Below are positions 1 through 7,707 of a stretch of 64,000 nt of DNA, in pieces. The stretch spans positions 109,531 through 173,530 of the forward strand of contig JAKFXN010000003.1 of assembly GCA_021731405.1 (NCBI GenBank). Direction: 5' to 3'. The translations under genes were made by a program, and so were the position numbers. The notes beneath the pieces are model-generated. The model did not search any database, was not told the origin of the DNA, and saw only the letters and a program-made list of their open reading frames with translations. Source of the DNA: Candidatus Parcubacteria bacterium. Lineage in GTDB: Bacteria; Patescibacteria; Paceibacteria; UBA9973; UBA918. Position 1 is the stretch's first letter. Each line of letters begins with the position of its first letter.

Positions 1-1
1 A

Positions 2-454
2 CCTACCGGAGCACTTTTGTCCCTCATGCAACAAAAGAATCTTAAGCCAGTTGATGCGCTGGTGTATCTACAGACTCAGAGTGGACTCAAGGGCTTGACG
101 GGAGAGTCTGATCTTCGAATCTTGCTCGACCGTCGTTCTCAAGGTGATCAAAAAGCCACTACCGCTATTGATGTATTTATATATCATCTTCAAAAGGCTA
201 TTGGCGGCTACTTGGCTATCCTTGGCGGGGCTGATGCGATTATTCTCACCGCTACTGCGAGTCAGCGTAGTCCACAATTACGACAGCTTTTACTTGAGCC
301 GCTCGCGCATCTTGGAATAATTTTAGATATAGAAAAAAACGACGCAATAATTAATCGAGACGCGATCATTAGTGCTGCTGACTCAGCAGTGAAAGTTTTG
401 GTAGTAAAAACGGCTGAAGCAGAAGAAGTTCTTAAAAACAGTGAGTTATTTTAG
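2..454 (+). CDS. ackA: Acetate kinase, C-terminal part (cut by window edge)
   Basis: This is the C-terminal 150 residues of acetate kinase, which converts acetyl phosphate + ADP to acetate + ATP in the cytoplasm. The reading frame is open back to base 2, so the gene begins outside the window. The visible family pattern is SGLKGLTG followed by a DxR stretch, then an FIYHLQKAIGGYLAILGG helix matching the acetate kinase 'DVFxYRxxKYIGAYxAxLGG' block, and AIILTATASQ in place of the usual FTAGIGE. The last block is divergent from classical AckA, as in other reduced genomes. Substrate-level ATP synthesis by this enzyme suits a fermentative minimal organism. Confidence 0.85.
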   Translation, partial: PTGALLSLMQQKNLKPVDALVYLQTQSGLKGLTGESDLRILLDRRSQGDQKATTAIDVFIYHLQKAIGGYLAILGGADAIILTATASQRSPQLRQLLLEPLAHLGIILDIEKNDAIINRDAIISAADSAVKVLVVKTAEAEEVLKNSELF

Positions 455-511
455 TAAAGTTTTGTCGTCCTGTCTGTTATAGTTGTAGATAACACGTTCC
501 TCTTGTTATTT

Positions 512-1810
512 ATGTCTTGGTTTGAAGAAAACAAACAAACACTTATCGCTTTAGTAGAAGGGATTATTGTCTTCCTTATTCTTTTTGGGCTCATTGTCGC
601 TGCAGCCACTTTTTATGACTTTTCTCAGACCAACATCCCCGTACTTACGTTTATCTTAGCGCTTGTCTGTGCCGTCTTTTTGGCCAAAAGTGTCTACGAT
701 ATCGAAATTGATAAGGTGCGAATCAAAAAGAAGGGTGAACAGCTCGCCAACAAACTTGTCGCTTCTTCGCAGCAACTCTTTCTTGAGGTGTACAACAACA
801 GCCCGGTCGCCTATTTGATTGTGGGGGAGTATGGAGACATTGTTTCAGCCAATACGGCCGCAGCTCGGTTGTTTGGGGTGTCTACTGAACATTTGGTAAA
901 GCGAGACTTGTTTAGCTTTATGGAGACAGCCAACGAGGAACATCAATCTATCCTCAAACACAAGTTCACTGAGGGAATCACTGTCTCTGATGAAGAGGTG
1001 AAGATATCGCGCGAACAAGATTTTTCATGGACCACCTTTTCAATTTTTCAGTTCTCGTCTACTGATGGAAAAAAACTCACACTGGTGACGTTTGTGGATA
1101 TTACAAAACAAAAAGAGATTGATATCGCCAAGTCAGAATTCGTTTCGCTGGCTTCACACCAACTCCGTACCCCTATCTCAGGTATGCGGTGGAGCGCTGA
1201 GCTTCTTCTAATGGACGGGGTAGAGTCGCTCACCAAACAACAAAAACGCTATATCGACAGACTACTTTCCAGTATTCAGCGTATGAGTGGTCTGGTGGAC
1301 GATTTCTTGCAAGTATCACGCTTTGAGCTTGGTACGCGCGTGGTAAAAGAAGAATCGGTGGTACTTCGAGATTTGTTTGATGATGTGGTTGCAGAACAAG
1401 TAGAAAAAATATCAGTGAAACATCTGCATATCAATAAAGAATATGACGATTCAATCACTCAAATTTCTACTGATCAAGCACTGTTACGAATGATTGTCAC
1501 CAATTTGTATGTAAATGCCGTAAAGTACTCACGAGTCGGAGGAGACGTTACGTTGGCATATCGCAAAAATGGAGAAGAGCTGATTATCGAAGTGCGCGAT
1601 ACGGGAATGGGTATTCCACTTGGTGAACAACCTCGGGTATTTTCAAAAATATTCCGCGCTTCAAATGCTGTGCGTGAAGTTCCGGATGGTACTGGGCTTG
1701 GTCTTTATATTGTTCAGAAAGCAGTCCAGACTCTGCAGGGAAGGGTAACGTTCTTGTCTGCTGAAAATATGGGCACTACTTTTACCGTAGTGATACCAAC
1801 TTCGTTGTAG
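512..1810 (+). CDS. Membrane sensor histidine kinase with PAS domain
   Basis: A 432-residue sensor kinase. Two N-terminal membrane segments (about residues 13-35 and 43-60) are followed by a PAS domain (about 90-200), a HisKA domain with the phospho-acceptor H-box SLASHQLRTP (His about 216), and a HATPase_c domain with N-box NLYVNAVKYS, G1 box DTGMGIP and G2 box GTGLGLYIV. ATG at 512 is preferred over an in-frame TTG at 503. The convergent gene ending 2 nt away on the other strand encodes a lone receiver domain, a likely but unproven partner. The ligand is unknown. Confidence 0.9.
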   Translation: MSWFEENKQTLIALVEGIIVFLILFGLIVAAATFYDFSQTNIPVLTFILALVCAVFLAKSVYDIEIDKVRIKKKGEQLANKLVASSQQLFLEVYNNSPVAYLIVGEYGDIVSANTAAARLFGVSTEHLVKRDLFSFMETANEEHQSILKHKFTEGITVSDEEVKISREQDFSWTTFSIFQFSSTDGKKLTLVTFVDITKQKEIDIAKSEFVSLASHQLRTPISGMRWSAELLLMDGVESLTKQQKRYIDRLLSSIQRMSGLVDDFLQVSRFELGTRVVKEESVVLRDLFDDVVAEQVEKISVKHLHINKEYDDSITQISTDQALLRMIVTNLYVNAVKYSRVGGDVTLAYRKNGEELIIEVRDTGMGIPLGEQPRVFSKIFRASNAVREVPDGTGLGLYIVQKAVQTLQGRVTFLSAENMGTTFTVVIPTSL

Positions 1811-1812
1811 GG

Positions 1813-2187
1813 TTAACTTGCAAACTCTTGTTCAATTCGAGTCGCAATGTTTTCGATACCCCAGTGTGATTTGTGGAGGATATCTTCTTCTGGAATATCA
1901 ATATCAGCTGGTACTGCTTCTGAGGTATCTGACGCTGTGAGAATAAGTACTCGAGCCGTCTTGCCCCAGCTGTCTGCGCGTAGTTTTCGGTAGACATCGT
2001 AGCCTTCAATATCTGGAAGTTTAAGATCAAGGAGAATGAGGTCTGGCCTTTCAGACAGAGCAAGAGAAAGACCTTCTTCACCGTTGGCACATTTGAGAGC
2101 TTGGTAGCCTTTAAAAATAAGCATGTCTTCTAGTGAATCAGCCAGTTCGGTAGAATCTTCAATAACAAGAATCTTTTTTTGTGTCAT
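1813..2187 (-). CDS. Single-domain response regulator (receiver only)
   Basis: A 124-residue CheY-like receiver with no output domain. The acidic pair E10-D11 follows strand 1 (ILVIEDS), the phospho-acceptor is D54 in LILLDLKLPD, a Thr sits in LILTASDT, and the switch Lys lies in ILHKSHW. It is tail-to-tail with the histidine kinase. A TACAAT hexamer ends 8 nt before the ATG with no SD, so the mRNA is probably leaderless. Output is presumably by protein-protein interaction; the target cannot be read from sequence. Confidence 0.9.
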   Translation of the reverse strand: MTQKKILVIEDSTELADSLEDMLIFKGYQALKCANGEEGLSLALSERPDLILLDLKLPDIEGYDVYRKLRADSWGKTARVLILTASDTSEAVPADIDIPEEDILHKSHWGIENIATRIEQEFAS

Positions 2188-2231
2188 AGGTATCTATTGT
2201 AGCGTATTTAAGTAAGGGAATGTAGAGGGCT

Positions 2232-2978
2232 TTAGTCACGAGCGTCAAGCAAGATACTCAAGTCAGCCGTGTTTACTTTTCCGTCACCATTAAAGTCACC
2301 TTTCGGATTATTGGTTGGGAGAAGCAGTAGGAAAATACTCAAGTCAGCCGTGTTTACTTTTCCGTCGTTTGTAAGGTCTGGGTTCGGGAGAGTGTTGAGG
2401 ACAACAACTTCCGCGGCTGATTTGGCTTCATGAACAATAATCTTTTCTGGCTCATTTGCACTGACGGTAAAAAGAGTATCGATGTAGTTTGTTAACACCG
2501 CTTCTGTTCCTTTCCCGTCATGCATGAGGATGAGGGTGTCGTTGAGTACAAGATTTCCGTTTCCAGGGTTTAGCGCAGTGAAGGTGACCGTAAGGAGTGT
2601 ATCAGTACCAGTAAAGCCGCCTGGTCTTGTGGTGCCGCCAGCAAAGCTAATAGTACCAGCACCATTTTCGTACCACGGCGCTTCGGCCCAGAGGTCGGCC
2701 AAGGAAATGTTGTAGTCGATACTTTCTACCGCCAGCGCCCCTTCATTAAAAGTAATTGTTCCCTTAAATGCATTTACAGGAATATCTGATGTCGTCTCAA
2801 TTTTTACGGTAAAAGTTTCACCTGGAGCACTTACGTATGTGCCAGACGTGAGCAGGATAGCAGTCTCTTCAGTTTCGGTTGGAAGGAGGTACATACCCGT
2901 GATAGCGAGAATACTCAAAATCACACTTGCGGCAATAGTAGGGGGGATGATGGTACCAGCGCTTTGTTGGATATTCAT
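2232..2978 (-). CDS. Membrane-anchored protein with cohesin-like and dockerin domains
   Basis: A 248-residue exported protein. A signal-anchor segment (about 14-32) is followed by a cohesin-like beta domain (about 45-180; GTYVSAPGETFTVKIETTSDIPVNAFKG type start) and a C-terminal type I dockerin (about 199-248) with two Ca-binding repeats, DLTNDGKVNTADLSIF and DFNGDGKVNTADLSIL. The two repeats share an identical stretch of roughly 30 nt at 2256-2285 and 2339-2368, indicating recent duplication or conversion. The start at MNIQQ is chosen because CATACT ends 8 nt before it. Cohesin-dockerin pairs mediate Ca-dependent protein assembly; here it may act in surface attachment. Confidence 0.8.
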   Translation of the reverse strand: MNIQQSAGTIIPPTIAASVILSILAITGMYLLPTETEETAILLTSGTYVSAPGETFTVKIETTSDIPVNAFKGTITFNEGALAVESIDYNISLADLWAEAPWYENGAGTISFAGGTTRPGGFTGTDTLLTVTFTALNPGNGNLVLNDTLILMHDGKGTEAVLTNYIDTLFTVSANEPEKIIVHEAKSAAEVVVLNTLPNPDLTNDGKVNTADLSIFLLLLPTNNPKGDFNGDGKVNTADLSILLDARD

Positions 2979-3044
2979 ACTATATAAGTATGACATATTT
3001 TATAAAAAACCACCCCCGTTTGAGGGTGGTGGAAGGGATTTGCC

Positions 3045-3572
3045 TTAGGCCAGCGACGCTACGCCAGGGAAGCTTTCAGGCACCTTGTTTGAAGCAGGCT
3101 TCACAAAGAAACCTTCTTTTTGCGAGTACTTCACGCCAGAGACCGCGGGTCGGTCGCGCAGCAGTGCTTCGCGATCGACTTCCGTGATATAGCGCAGATA
3201 CTGCGTGAGCTTCATGGCTTCCAGGTTCTTGATGACCTGTTCTGCGCCACCTTTGGCAAAAGTCACTTTGGTGGGCGGCAGACGCCAGCCAAATTCGCCA
3301 CCCGTCAGCACAAGACTTTTCTTGTCACCGACAAGCAAGGTTTTGCGGTTGGCAGTTGCGTAGGTCTGGAGTGCTTTCATGCACCGCTTGTACTCCTCCT
3401 CTAGAGGCGCAGCGGCCAACTCAGCAGCACTTTTGGCTTCTGCCACTTCTGCTTCGAGCGTGGTCTTGATGTTTGCGAGCTCGCGCTCACATTCGCCAAT
3501 CTTGAAGAGAAGGGTATTCACTTCAGCAAGAGAGGCAGGGACAGGGAAGAAGGGGTTTTTACGTGCAGCCAT
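3045..3572 (-). CDS. Mu Gam-like host-nuclease inhibitor family protein
   Basis: A 175-residue protein resembling the phage Mu Gam family, which binds double-stranded DNA ends like a bacterial Ku homologue and blocks exonucleases. It has a helical coiled-coil region (about 18-75, with LAEVNTLLFKIGECERELANI), then a beta-rich part with GEFGWRLPPTKV and a helix with VIKNLEAMKLTQYLRYITEVDREALL, all typical of Gam. A very strong SD (AAAGGAGG, 5 nt from ATG) precedes it. No other phage gene is nearby, so it stands alone. An early-gene remnant or a domesticated end-protection protein are both possible. Confidence 0.8.
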   Translation of the reverse strand: MAARKNPFFPVPASLAEVNTLLFKIGECERELANIKTTLEAEVAEAKSAAELAAAPLEEEYKRCMKALQTYATANRKTLLVGDKKSLVLTGGEFGWRLPPTKVTFAKGGAEQVIKNLEAMKLTQYLRYITEVDREALLRDRPAVSGVKYSQKEGFFVKPASNKVPESFPGVASLA

Positions 3573-3624
3573 GATGGCCTCCTTTTGTGGTGGATGAAAA
3601 GAACAAAACTATCTACCAGAGAGT

Positions 3625-3653
3625 TTGTCATAGGTACGAATATTTGTTATAGT
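3625..3653 (+). promoter_or_regulatory. Promoter of the TrmB-family gene
   Basis: TTGTCA at 3625-3630 and TATAGT at 3648-3653 are separated by exactly 17 nt. An inverted repeat TGTCG/CGACA (3653-3657 and 3666-3670) lies at the predicted transcription start and could be an operator, possibly autoregulatory. Confidence 0.65.
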
Positions 3654-3683
3654 GTCGTCGAATACCGACAACTAATTAAAAGT

Positions 3684-4445
3684 ATGGACACTATTATACA
3701 AATGCTTACTGTGCTCGGCCTGCCTTCGCGTTCAAGTGCGGTCTATGTTGATCTACTGGCGCACGGCCCCTCTGCTGCGCGTACGATTGCGCTGCGTCTC
3801 GGTATCCCACGTTCGTCACTCTACGACCACGTGAAGCCGCTCCTTGATCTCGCCCTTGTGTCTGAGCTCAAGACAGGTACCAAAGCAGTTTTTGTTGTGG
3901 AGGAAATTAGTAACCTCGATCGGTTAGTCGCTAAGCAAGAGCAGTCGCTCGCCCTGCTTCGCACCGAGTTCACTAAAGCCAAAGCTACTCTGGCTGAAGC
4001 GCAGACGTCTCATGCTGAGCCTCGGATAAAATTTGTCGAAGGCAAAGCGGGTATAGCCGCACTTCTCTTGGAGATGCTCTGGGATACCAAAAGTGAAATC
4101 AAAACGGTCTGGCCATACGAGGCGATGCTTAAAGTTTTGTCACCTGAAGATCTTGAACTTTTCAATCGTAAACGTATTCGCCAAAACATTGCACTCAAGA
4201 CCATCTGGACTGGACCTCGGCCAGGAAAGCAGCATCTCTGGCGCGGCGGCGACTTTAAGGTAGAGCGCAAAAGTGCGCCAGCAAAATATCATGCTGATAT
4301 GGCCTACAACATCTATGGAGACAGAGTGTCTTTCTTTAGTTCAGTTGGTGAACAGTATGGCTTTGTGGTCCATAGTCGAGACTTCGCAGCTCTCATGTCG
4401 GCACAGTTCGCGGCCTTGTGGGAAGTGTCTAAGGAGGGTAAGTAG
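3684..4445 (+). CDS. TrmB-family transcriptional regulator
   Basis: A 253-residue regulator. Residues 1-70 form a winged helix-turn-helix of the TrmB type (LPSRSSAVYVDLLAHGPSAARTIALRLGIPRSSLYDHVKPLLDLALV), a short coiled coil follows (about 75-110), and a C-terminal effector domain occupies about 115-250. ATG at 3684 is chosen over the far upstream in-frame starts because a good sigma-70-like promoter ends just before it. TrmB proteins usually sense sugars; the ligand here cannot be inferred. The short inverted repeat by the promoter suggests self-control. Confidence 0.8.
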   Translation: MDTIIQMLTVLGLPSRSSAVYVDLLAHGPSAARTIALRLGIPRSSLYDHVKPLLDLALVSELKTGTKAVFVVEEISNLDRLVAKQEQSLALLRTEFTKAKATLAEAQTSHAEPRIKFVEGKAGIAALLLEMLWDTKSEIKTVWPYEAMLKVLSPEDLELFNRKRIRQNIALKTIWTGPRPGKQHLWRGGDFKVERKSAPAKYHADMAYNIYGDRVSFFSSVGEQYGFVVHSRDFAALMSAQFAALWEVSKEGK

Positions 4446-4523
4446 AATCAAACATTCGCGCGAGTCTCGCCAAACTAAAAACTGTGTGGTAGATTCCAAG
4501 TAGATTTTTACAGGAGAAATCTC

Positions 4524-4886
4524 ATGTCAAACAGTGTTCTTGCTGACTTGGTCCCCGCCACCAATCTTGATGTGTCACGCTTGCCGTGGCTACTTGAGTC
4601 GAGCCCTGAGAAAGTCATTGTCCGCAACTTGTGGTTCGTCACCGTATCTTTGTTGTCTGACTTTGCCAAACCACCATTCGAGGTGGTTGAAGAAGAGGGC
4701 TACTTTGTGCTCCATGGTTTTGATGCCAAAAGCTCTTTGCCAGCCAGCCTGCGTGTTGTGGAGGACGATACGTTCCAGAACATCCTGCAGTATCGCAATG
4801 AGCGCTACCAAATGTGGGGCAGTAGCCCGCCCGGCAACATCCTCTTCTTGCCTGCCCTTCTTGGTCCAGATCTCAAGCTCATATAA
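4524..4886 (+). CDS. Hypothetical protein, SD-led cassette
   Basis: A 120-residue protein of unknown function with no recognised domain. It is mixed alpha/beta with no signal peptide. The start is fixed by a strong AGGAG 7 nt upstream, and a rho-independent terminator follows directly, so it is an independent unit. Antisense open frames overlap the same bases but have no initiation signals. Composition is more GC-rich than the neighbouring core genes. Confidence 0.7.
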   Translation: MSNSVLADLVPATNLDVSRLPWLLESSPEKVIVRNLWFVTVSLLSDFAKPPFEVVEEEGYFVLHGFDAKSSLPASLRVVEDDTFQNILQYRNERYQMWGSSPPGNILFLPALLGPDLKLI

Positions 4887-4898
4887 GAGCATCCTCAA

Positions 4899-4926
4899 AA
4901 GCAACCCTAACAAGGTTGCTTTTTTC
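4899..4926 (+). terminator. Rho-independent terminator
   Basis: The stem AAGCAACC/GGTTGCTT with a CTAACA-type loop is followed by a T-run, immediately after the 120-residue hypothetical gene. Confidence 0.85.
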
Positions 4927-4982
4927 AATAAAAGTAGTCTAATAGGCAACAGTTCCGTTCCCTCATTTATAGGAGATATGCC

Positions 4983-5684
4983 ATGCGTACCTTTCTGTCT
5001 GTTCTTTTCATTTCACTGCTTCTGGGTTGCGCCAGCAAGCCTGCCAAGCCAAGTCTGGGAATCATCTTGTTTCCCAAAGAAGTCCTCGTGCCAGCGGTCG
5101 GTTCCACAACCGTGAAGCAGTTGACTCGTGACGGCAAAACCCGTCCACCAGAAGTCATGTTCGTCCGCGAGCATTTGGACGGACGTCCCATCTTTTCGGG
5201 TAAGGTCTGGAACCACGAAGGCTCCATGGCCGAGACCGCTTCTGGTGCTGTAGTTTGGACAAGCGATTGCCCAACTCCGCCTGAACTTTTGGAACCTCCG
5301 GTGGTTCCCAACAAGTGTGACTGGACGGTCTGCTATCCCCCGAAAGACGGAACGACCTATCTGCAGACGGTTCGTTTTTACGTTCCACTTCTGGCTTGTG
5401 GTGGGCGCGACGGCACACTCTCGGTTACCACAATCGGCACGGTCGAGATTCCGGTATATGGCAGGGTCGTACACACCGAAGCCAAGCTTTTGGTGCAAGG
5501 TTTGCCTGGGGTGACGTGGCAAAGCTACATCAAGCCCGGCTTTGGCGAGGTGCACGGTAAGTCAGTCAACTGGATGACGGTGTATGAAAATACCCCCAAG
5601 CGCCGCAGTGTGGTCTTCAAGAAAAAGCTAGGTGAAACCGGTGGCTTCGCCATCGCCAAGAGCGAAGAAGTCCCGCAGGATTAA
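4983..5684 (+). CDS. Putative lipoprotein of unknown function
   Basis: A 233-residue exported protein. The N-terminus MRTFLSVLFISLLLGCASKP is a lipoprotein signal peptide with lipobox LLGC, so Cys16 is the predicted lipidated residue. The mature part is beta-rich with paired cysteines (DCP, NKCDWTVCYPP). No family is recognised. AGGAG lies 7 nt before ATG and a strong terminator follows, so it is a self-contained cassette. Lipoproteins are not abundant in this type of organism, which makes recent acquisition plausible. Confidence 0.75.
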   Translation: MRTFLSVLFISLLLGCASKPAKPSLGIILFPKEVLVPAVGSTTVKQLTRDGKTRPPEVMFVREHLDGRPIFSGKVWNHEGSMAETASGAVVWTSDCPTPPELLEPPVVPNKCDWTVCYPPKDGTTYLQTVRFYVPLLACGGRDGTLSVTTIGTVEIPVYGRVVHTEAKLLVQGLPGVTWQSYIKPGFGEVHGKSVNWMTVYENTPKRRSVVFKKKLGETGGFAIAKSEEVPQD

Positions 5685-5700
5685 AATGCGGGAAACAAAA

Positions 5701-5727
5701 GAGCGACTCCAAGAGTCGCTCTTTTTC
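5701..5727 (+). terminator. Rho-independent terminator
   Basis: A perfect 9-bp stem GAGCGACTC/GAGTCGCTC with loop CAA is followed by TTTTT, just after the lipoprotein gene. Confidence 0.9.
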
Positions 5728-5734
5728 ATATTTA

Positions 5735-6046
5735 TTAATCAAAGCTGCGGTGGACGTCTTCAAAGTTCGTGATCCGTCCTTTTTCGTTTACAAGTATTCC
5801 TTCTTTTTTATACAGGGTTCGACGCTTCTTTTCGTGTTCATGCGCGAGCCATACGCGCCCACCAGCGTACACAATCCGGTGCCACGGTATTGCTCGCTGG
5901 TTAGGAGCTTTACTCAAGATACTCGAGATGCTCCGCGAAGCCATCGCTCCACCACCAGCTGCGCGAGCCAAGTCCCCGTAGGTGACTACGGTCCCTTCCG
6001 GGATAGACAGCGCGAGCTCGTACACGATTTGCGAGAAAGGGGACAT
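5735..6046 (-). CDS. Alkyltransferase-like protein (ATL)
   Basis: A 103-residue protein matching the DNA-binding domain of O6-alkylguanine-DNA alkyltransferase (FSQIVYELALSIPEGTVVTYGDLARAAG, the helix-turn-helix with the arginine finger region ASRSISSIL). The alkyl-acceptor Cys of the PCHR motif is replaced by Trp55 (PWHR), the hallmark of ATL proteins. These bind O6-alkylguanine without repairing it and flag it for nucleotide excision repair. The start at MSPFSQ removes a non-conserved 19-residue extension. Confidence 0.88.
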   Translation of the reverse strand: MSPFSQIVYELALSIPEGTVVTYGDLARAAGGGAMASRSISSILSKAPNQRAIPWHRIVYAGGRVWLAHEHEKKRRTLYKKEGILVNEKGRITNFEDVHRSFD

Positions 6047-6065
6047 AAGGGAAGTATAGCAAAAC

Positions 6066-6089
6066 AAAAACTCTCGCGAGAGAGTTTTT
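6066..6089 (-). terminator. Terminator downstream of the HTH antitoxin gene
   Basis: A symmetric hairpin with 10-bp arms (AAAAACTCTC/GAGAGTTTTT, loop GCGA) has T-runs on both strands. It lies between the HTH gene and the ATL gene and can act as a terminator in either direction. Confidence 0.7.
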
Positions 6090-6138
6090 GTAACGTGAAG
6101 CAAGTAGGTTGTATATAGAGTCTGTAAACTCTTGCAAA

Positions 6139-6414
6139 TTACTGCATCGACACCTTGAGTGACAAATCAAGAGCTTTGGCAATGCGGCTAAGTGTTTGCA
6201 GTGAAGGGTTGCTGTCACCTTGTTCAAGGCGAGAAATAACGGGCTGACGACTACCAATTGCTTCAGCTAGTTCAGTTTGTGACCAGCCACGCTTAATACG
6301 CTCTCTTATAATAGTTTTTACTACCTCATATTCTGCTCCAAGTGCTTCATACTCAGTTTTTACAACTGGGTGCTTGAGGGCCTTGGTTTTAAATTGTTTA
6401 AATGCAGTACTCAT
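6139..6414 (-). CDS. higA: XRE-family antitoxin (HigA-like)
   Basis: A 91-residue protein with a C-terminal HTH_3 domain (residues about 37-88: IKRGWSQTELAEAIGSRQPVISRLEQGDSNPSLQTLSRIAKAL). It follows the toxin gene by 26 nt, the toxin-first order typical of HigBA modules. A perfect 22-bp palindrome fills the gap between the two genes, directly in front of this start, and may be its binding site. It is expected to neutralise the toxin and repress the operon. Confidence 0.85.
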   Translation of the reverse strand: MSTAFKQFKTKALKHPVVKTEYEALGAEYEVVKTIIRERIKRGWSQTELAEAIGSRQPVISRLEQGDSNPSLQTLSRIAKALDLSLKVSMQ

Positions 6415-6420
6415 AAAACA

Positions 6421-6442
6421 AATATAACTTATAAGTTATATT
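6421..6442. promoter_or_regulatory. 22-bp perfect palindrome between toxin and antitoxin genes
   Basis: The half-site AATATAACTTA is followed by its exact reverse complement. It overlaps the toxin stop codon and ends 7 nt before the antitoxin start. It is a likely operator for the HTH protein; a weak terminator is less likely because it is entirely AT-rich. Confidence 0.55.
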
Positions 6443-6746
6443 ACCGCAAGTCTTCTTTTGCAGTACGTGCTCTTGTTAATTCCTTTTCGAGCGTTTTTTG
6501 AGTTTTCTTAATACAAACGTGCAACAAAACGGCCTGTTTCTTATGGAAGCAGTAAAATATTCTAATCTCTCTAGTTCCATGGATGCGTAGTTCAATTAGC
6601 CCATCAGACAGGTGTTTACTGTGCGGCATCCCTAATTCGTTACCAAATTCTTCAAGTAATTCAATAGTACGAATTGCCTTAGCAATTTCTTTTTCATTGA
6701 GCGATTCAAGAAATGTTTCAACTGAATCAAGGAGAATAATTTGCAT
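6441..6746 (-). CDS. higB: RelE/HigB-type toxin (phage-derived Gp49-like)
   Basis: A 101-residue protein of the Gp49-like HigB family (ParE/RelE fold), predicted to be a ribosome-dependent mRNA interferase. Recognisable segments are LEEFGNELGMPHSKHLSDGLIELRIHGTREIRIFYCFHKKQAVLLHVCIKKTQKTLEKEL, containing the conserved R..G..R..Y....... K pattern. An extended -10 (TGCTATACT) ends 6 nt before the ATG, so translation is probably leaderless. The HigA-like gene follows on the same strand. Confidence 0.87.
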   Translation of the reverse strand: MQIILLDSVETFLESLNEKEIAKAIRTIELLEEFGNELGMPHSKHLSDGLIELRIHGTREIRIFYCFHKKQAVLLHVCIKKTQKTLEKELTRARTAKEDLR

Positions 6747-6785
6747 GTAATAAGTATAGCAAACAGGGTAACAAACCTATTCGAG

Positions 6786-7298
6786 CTATAATTTCAGAAA
6801 TTCTTCTATGAATGCTTTTTCGCGCTCGAGTATAAAGTGACCTTCAAATTTACCCGGAGTATCGTTCTTCATTTTTTCAAGAACTTCTATTGGTTGCATC
6901 CATAAAGTCTCGTGACCCTCTTCGATTTCTCCAGCTTCTAGTTGTCGTTTTCCAATATCACCTATTGCTTTTGCTACAAAACCATAAGAAATCTGAATCA
7001 GCTTGTACTTGTTTCGGTATTCGATGGTAACTCCAAGGGGTCTTACAATCTCACATTTACAACCGACCTCTTCAAGGACTTCTCGTTTTAGAGCATCTTC
7101 TATATTTTCTCCTTGATTAACACCTCCGCCAGGTAGTTTGTGATAACTATAGGTTTTGAGATATTGGGTGGACATTTCGCCCTTCTCATTTAGAAGTATT
7201 GCGCGGGCAGATTTTCTTAGTTCATATGATTCGCCAAGTTGTTCGCCCTCATCAGTCAGCCCCATGCTCTTTTCGCTGATTTCTTTGAGTATTTTCAT
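6786..7298 (-). CDS. NUDIX hydrolase
   Basis: A 170-residue NUDIX-fold enzyme. The Nudix box runs GGGVNQGENIEDALKREVLEEVG (about residues 77-99) and matches Gx5Ex7REUxEExGU, so a Mg-dependent nucleoside-diphosphate-X hydrolase activity is expected; the substrate is unknown. TATAAT ends 7 nt before the ATG, indicating a leaderless mRNA. It sits in the AT-rich accessory island beside a MazG-type gene, so a nucleotide-pool role in defence or housecleaning is possible. Confidence 0.85.
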   Translation of the reverse strand: MKILKEISEKSMGLTDEGEQLGESYELRKSARAILLNEKGEMSTQYLKTYSYHKLPGGGVNQGENIEDALKREVLEEVGCKCEIVRPLGVTIEYRNKYKLIQISYGFVAKAIGDIGKRQLEAGEIEEGHETLWMQPIEVLEKMKNDTPGKFEGHFILEREKAFIEEFLKL

Positions 7299-7363
7299 AT
7301 GTGGAATTATATCAAAACATGCCTCAATTGAGTGAGGAAGGGTAAGGTGATACTCTTAAAGAT

Positions 7364-7705
7364 ATGAATCAAGACCTGCAAACACTCCAGGAGCGAATAA
7401 AGCAATTTTGTGCAGATCGAGACTGGTCGCAATTTCATGACCCTAAAAATCTAGCCATTTCGCTGCAACTCGAAGCTTCGGAGGTATTGGAGTTATTTCA
7501 GTGGACTAAAGATAACCAGGTCGTCAAAGGTAAAGAAGGGGAGGTGGCAGATGAACTCGCGGATGTGATGTACTGGCTACTTATGCTCGCAAATCACTAC
7601 GATATAGATTTGGTTGAGGCGCTTAGTCAGAAGATGGATAAAAACGAACAAAAGTATCCTGTTGAAAAGGCTAAGGGCACATCAGCGAAATATACAGATC
7701 TATAG
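7364..7705 (+). CDS. MazG-like nucleotide pyrophosphohydrolase
   Basis: A 113-residue all-alpha NTP pyrophosphohydrolase related to the iMazG/dCTPase group. Metal-binding motifs are visible: the ExxE of QLEASEVLELFQW and the ExxD of EVADELADVMYWLLMLA. It would hydrolyse (d)NTPs to NMPs and PPi. The next gene starts 2 nt after its stop, so the two are almost certainly co-transcribed; this tight pairing suggests a joint function with the GIY-YIG/DUF2075 protein. Confidence 0.88.
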   Translation: MNQDLQTLQERIKQFCADRDWSQFHDPKNLAISLQLEASEVLELFQWTKDNQVVKGKEGEVADELADVMYWLLMLANHYDIDLVEALSQKMDKNEQKYPVEKAKGTSAKYTDL

Positions 7706-7707
7706 AT

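Noticed and set aside
3045..3572. Prophage region around the Gam-like gene
   Set aside because: Neighbouring genes are a cohesin/dockerin protein and a TrmB regulator; no integrase, terminase or capsid genes are visible.
4590..4949. 119-residue antisense frame opposite the 120-residue hypothetical gene
   Set aside because: It crosses the plus-strand terminator and lacks start signals.
5013..5555. 180-residue antisense frame opposite the lipoprotein gene
   Set aside because: The plus-strand gene has an SD, lipoprotein signal peptide and terminator; the antisense frame has none.
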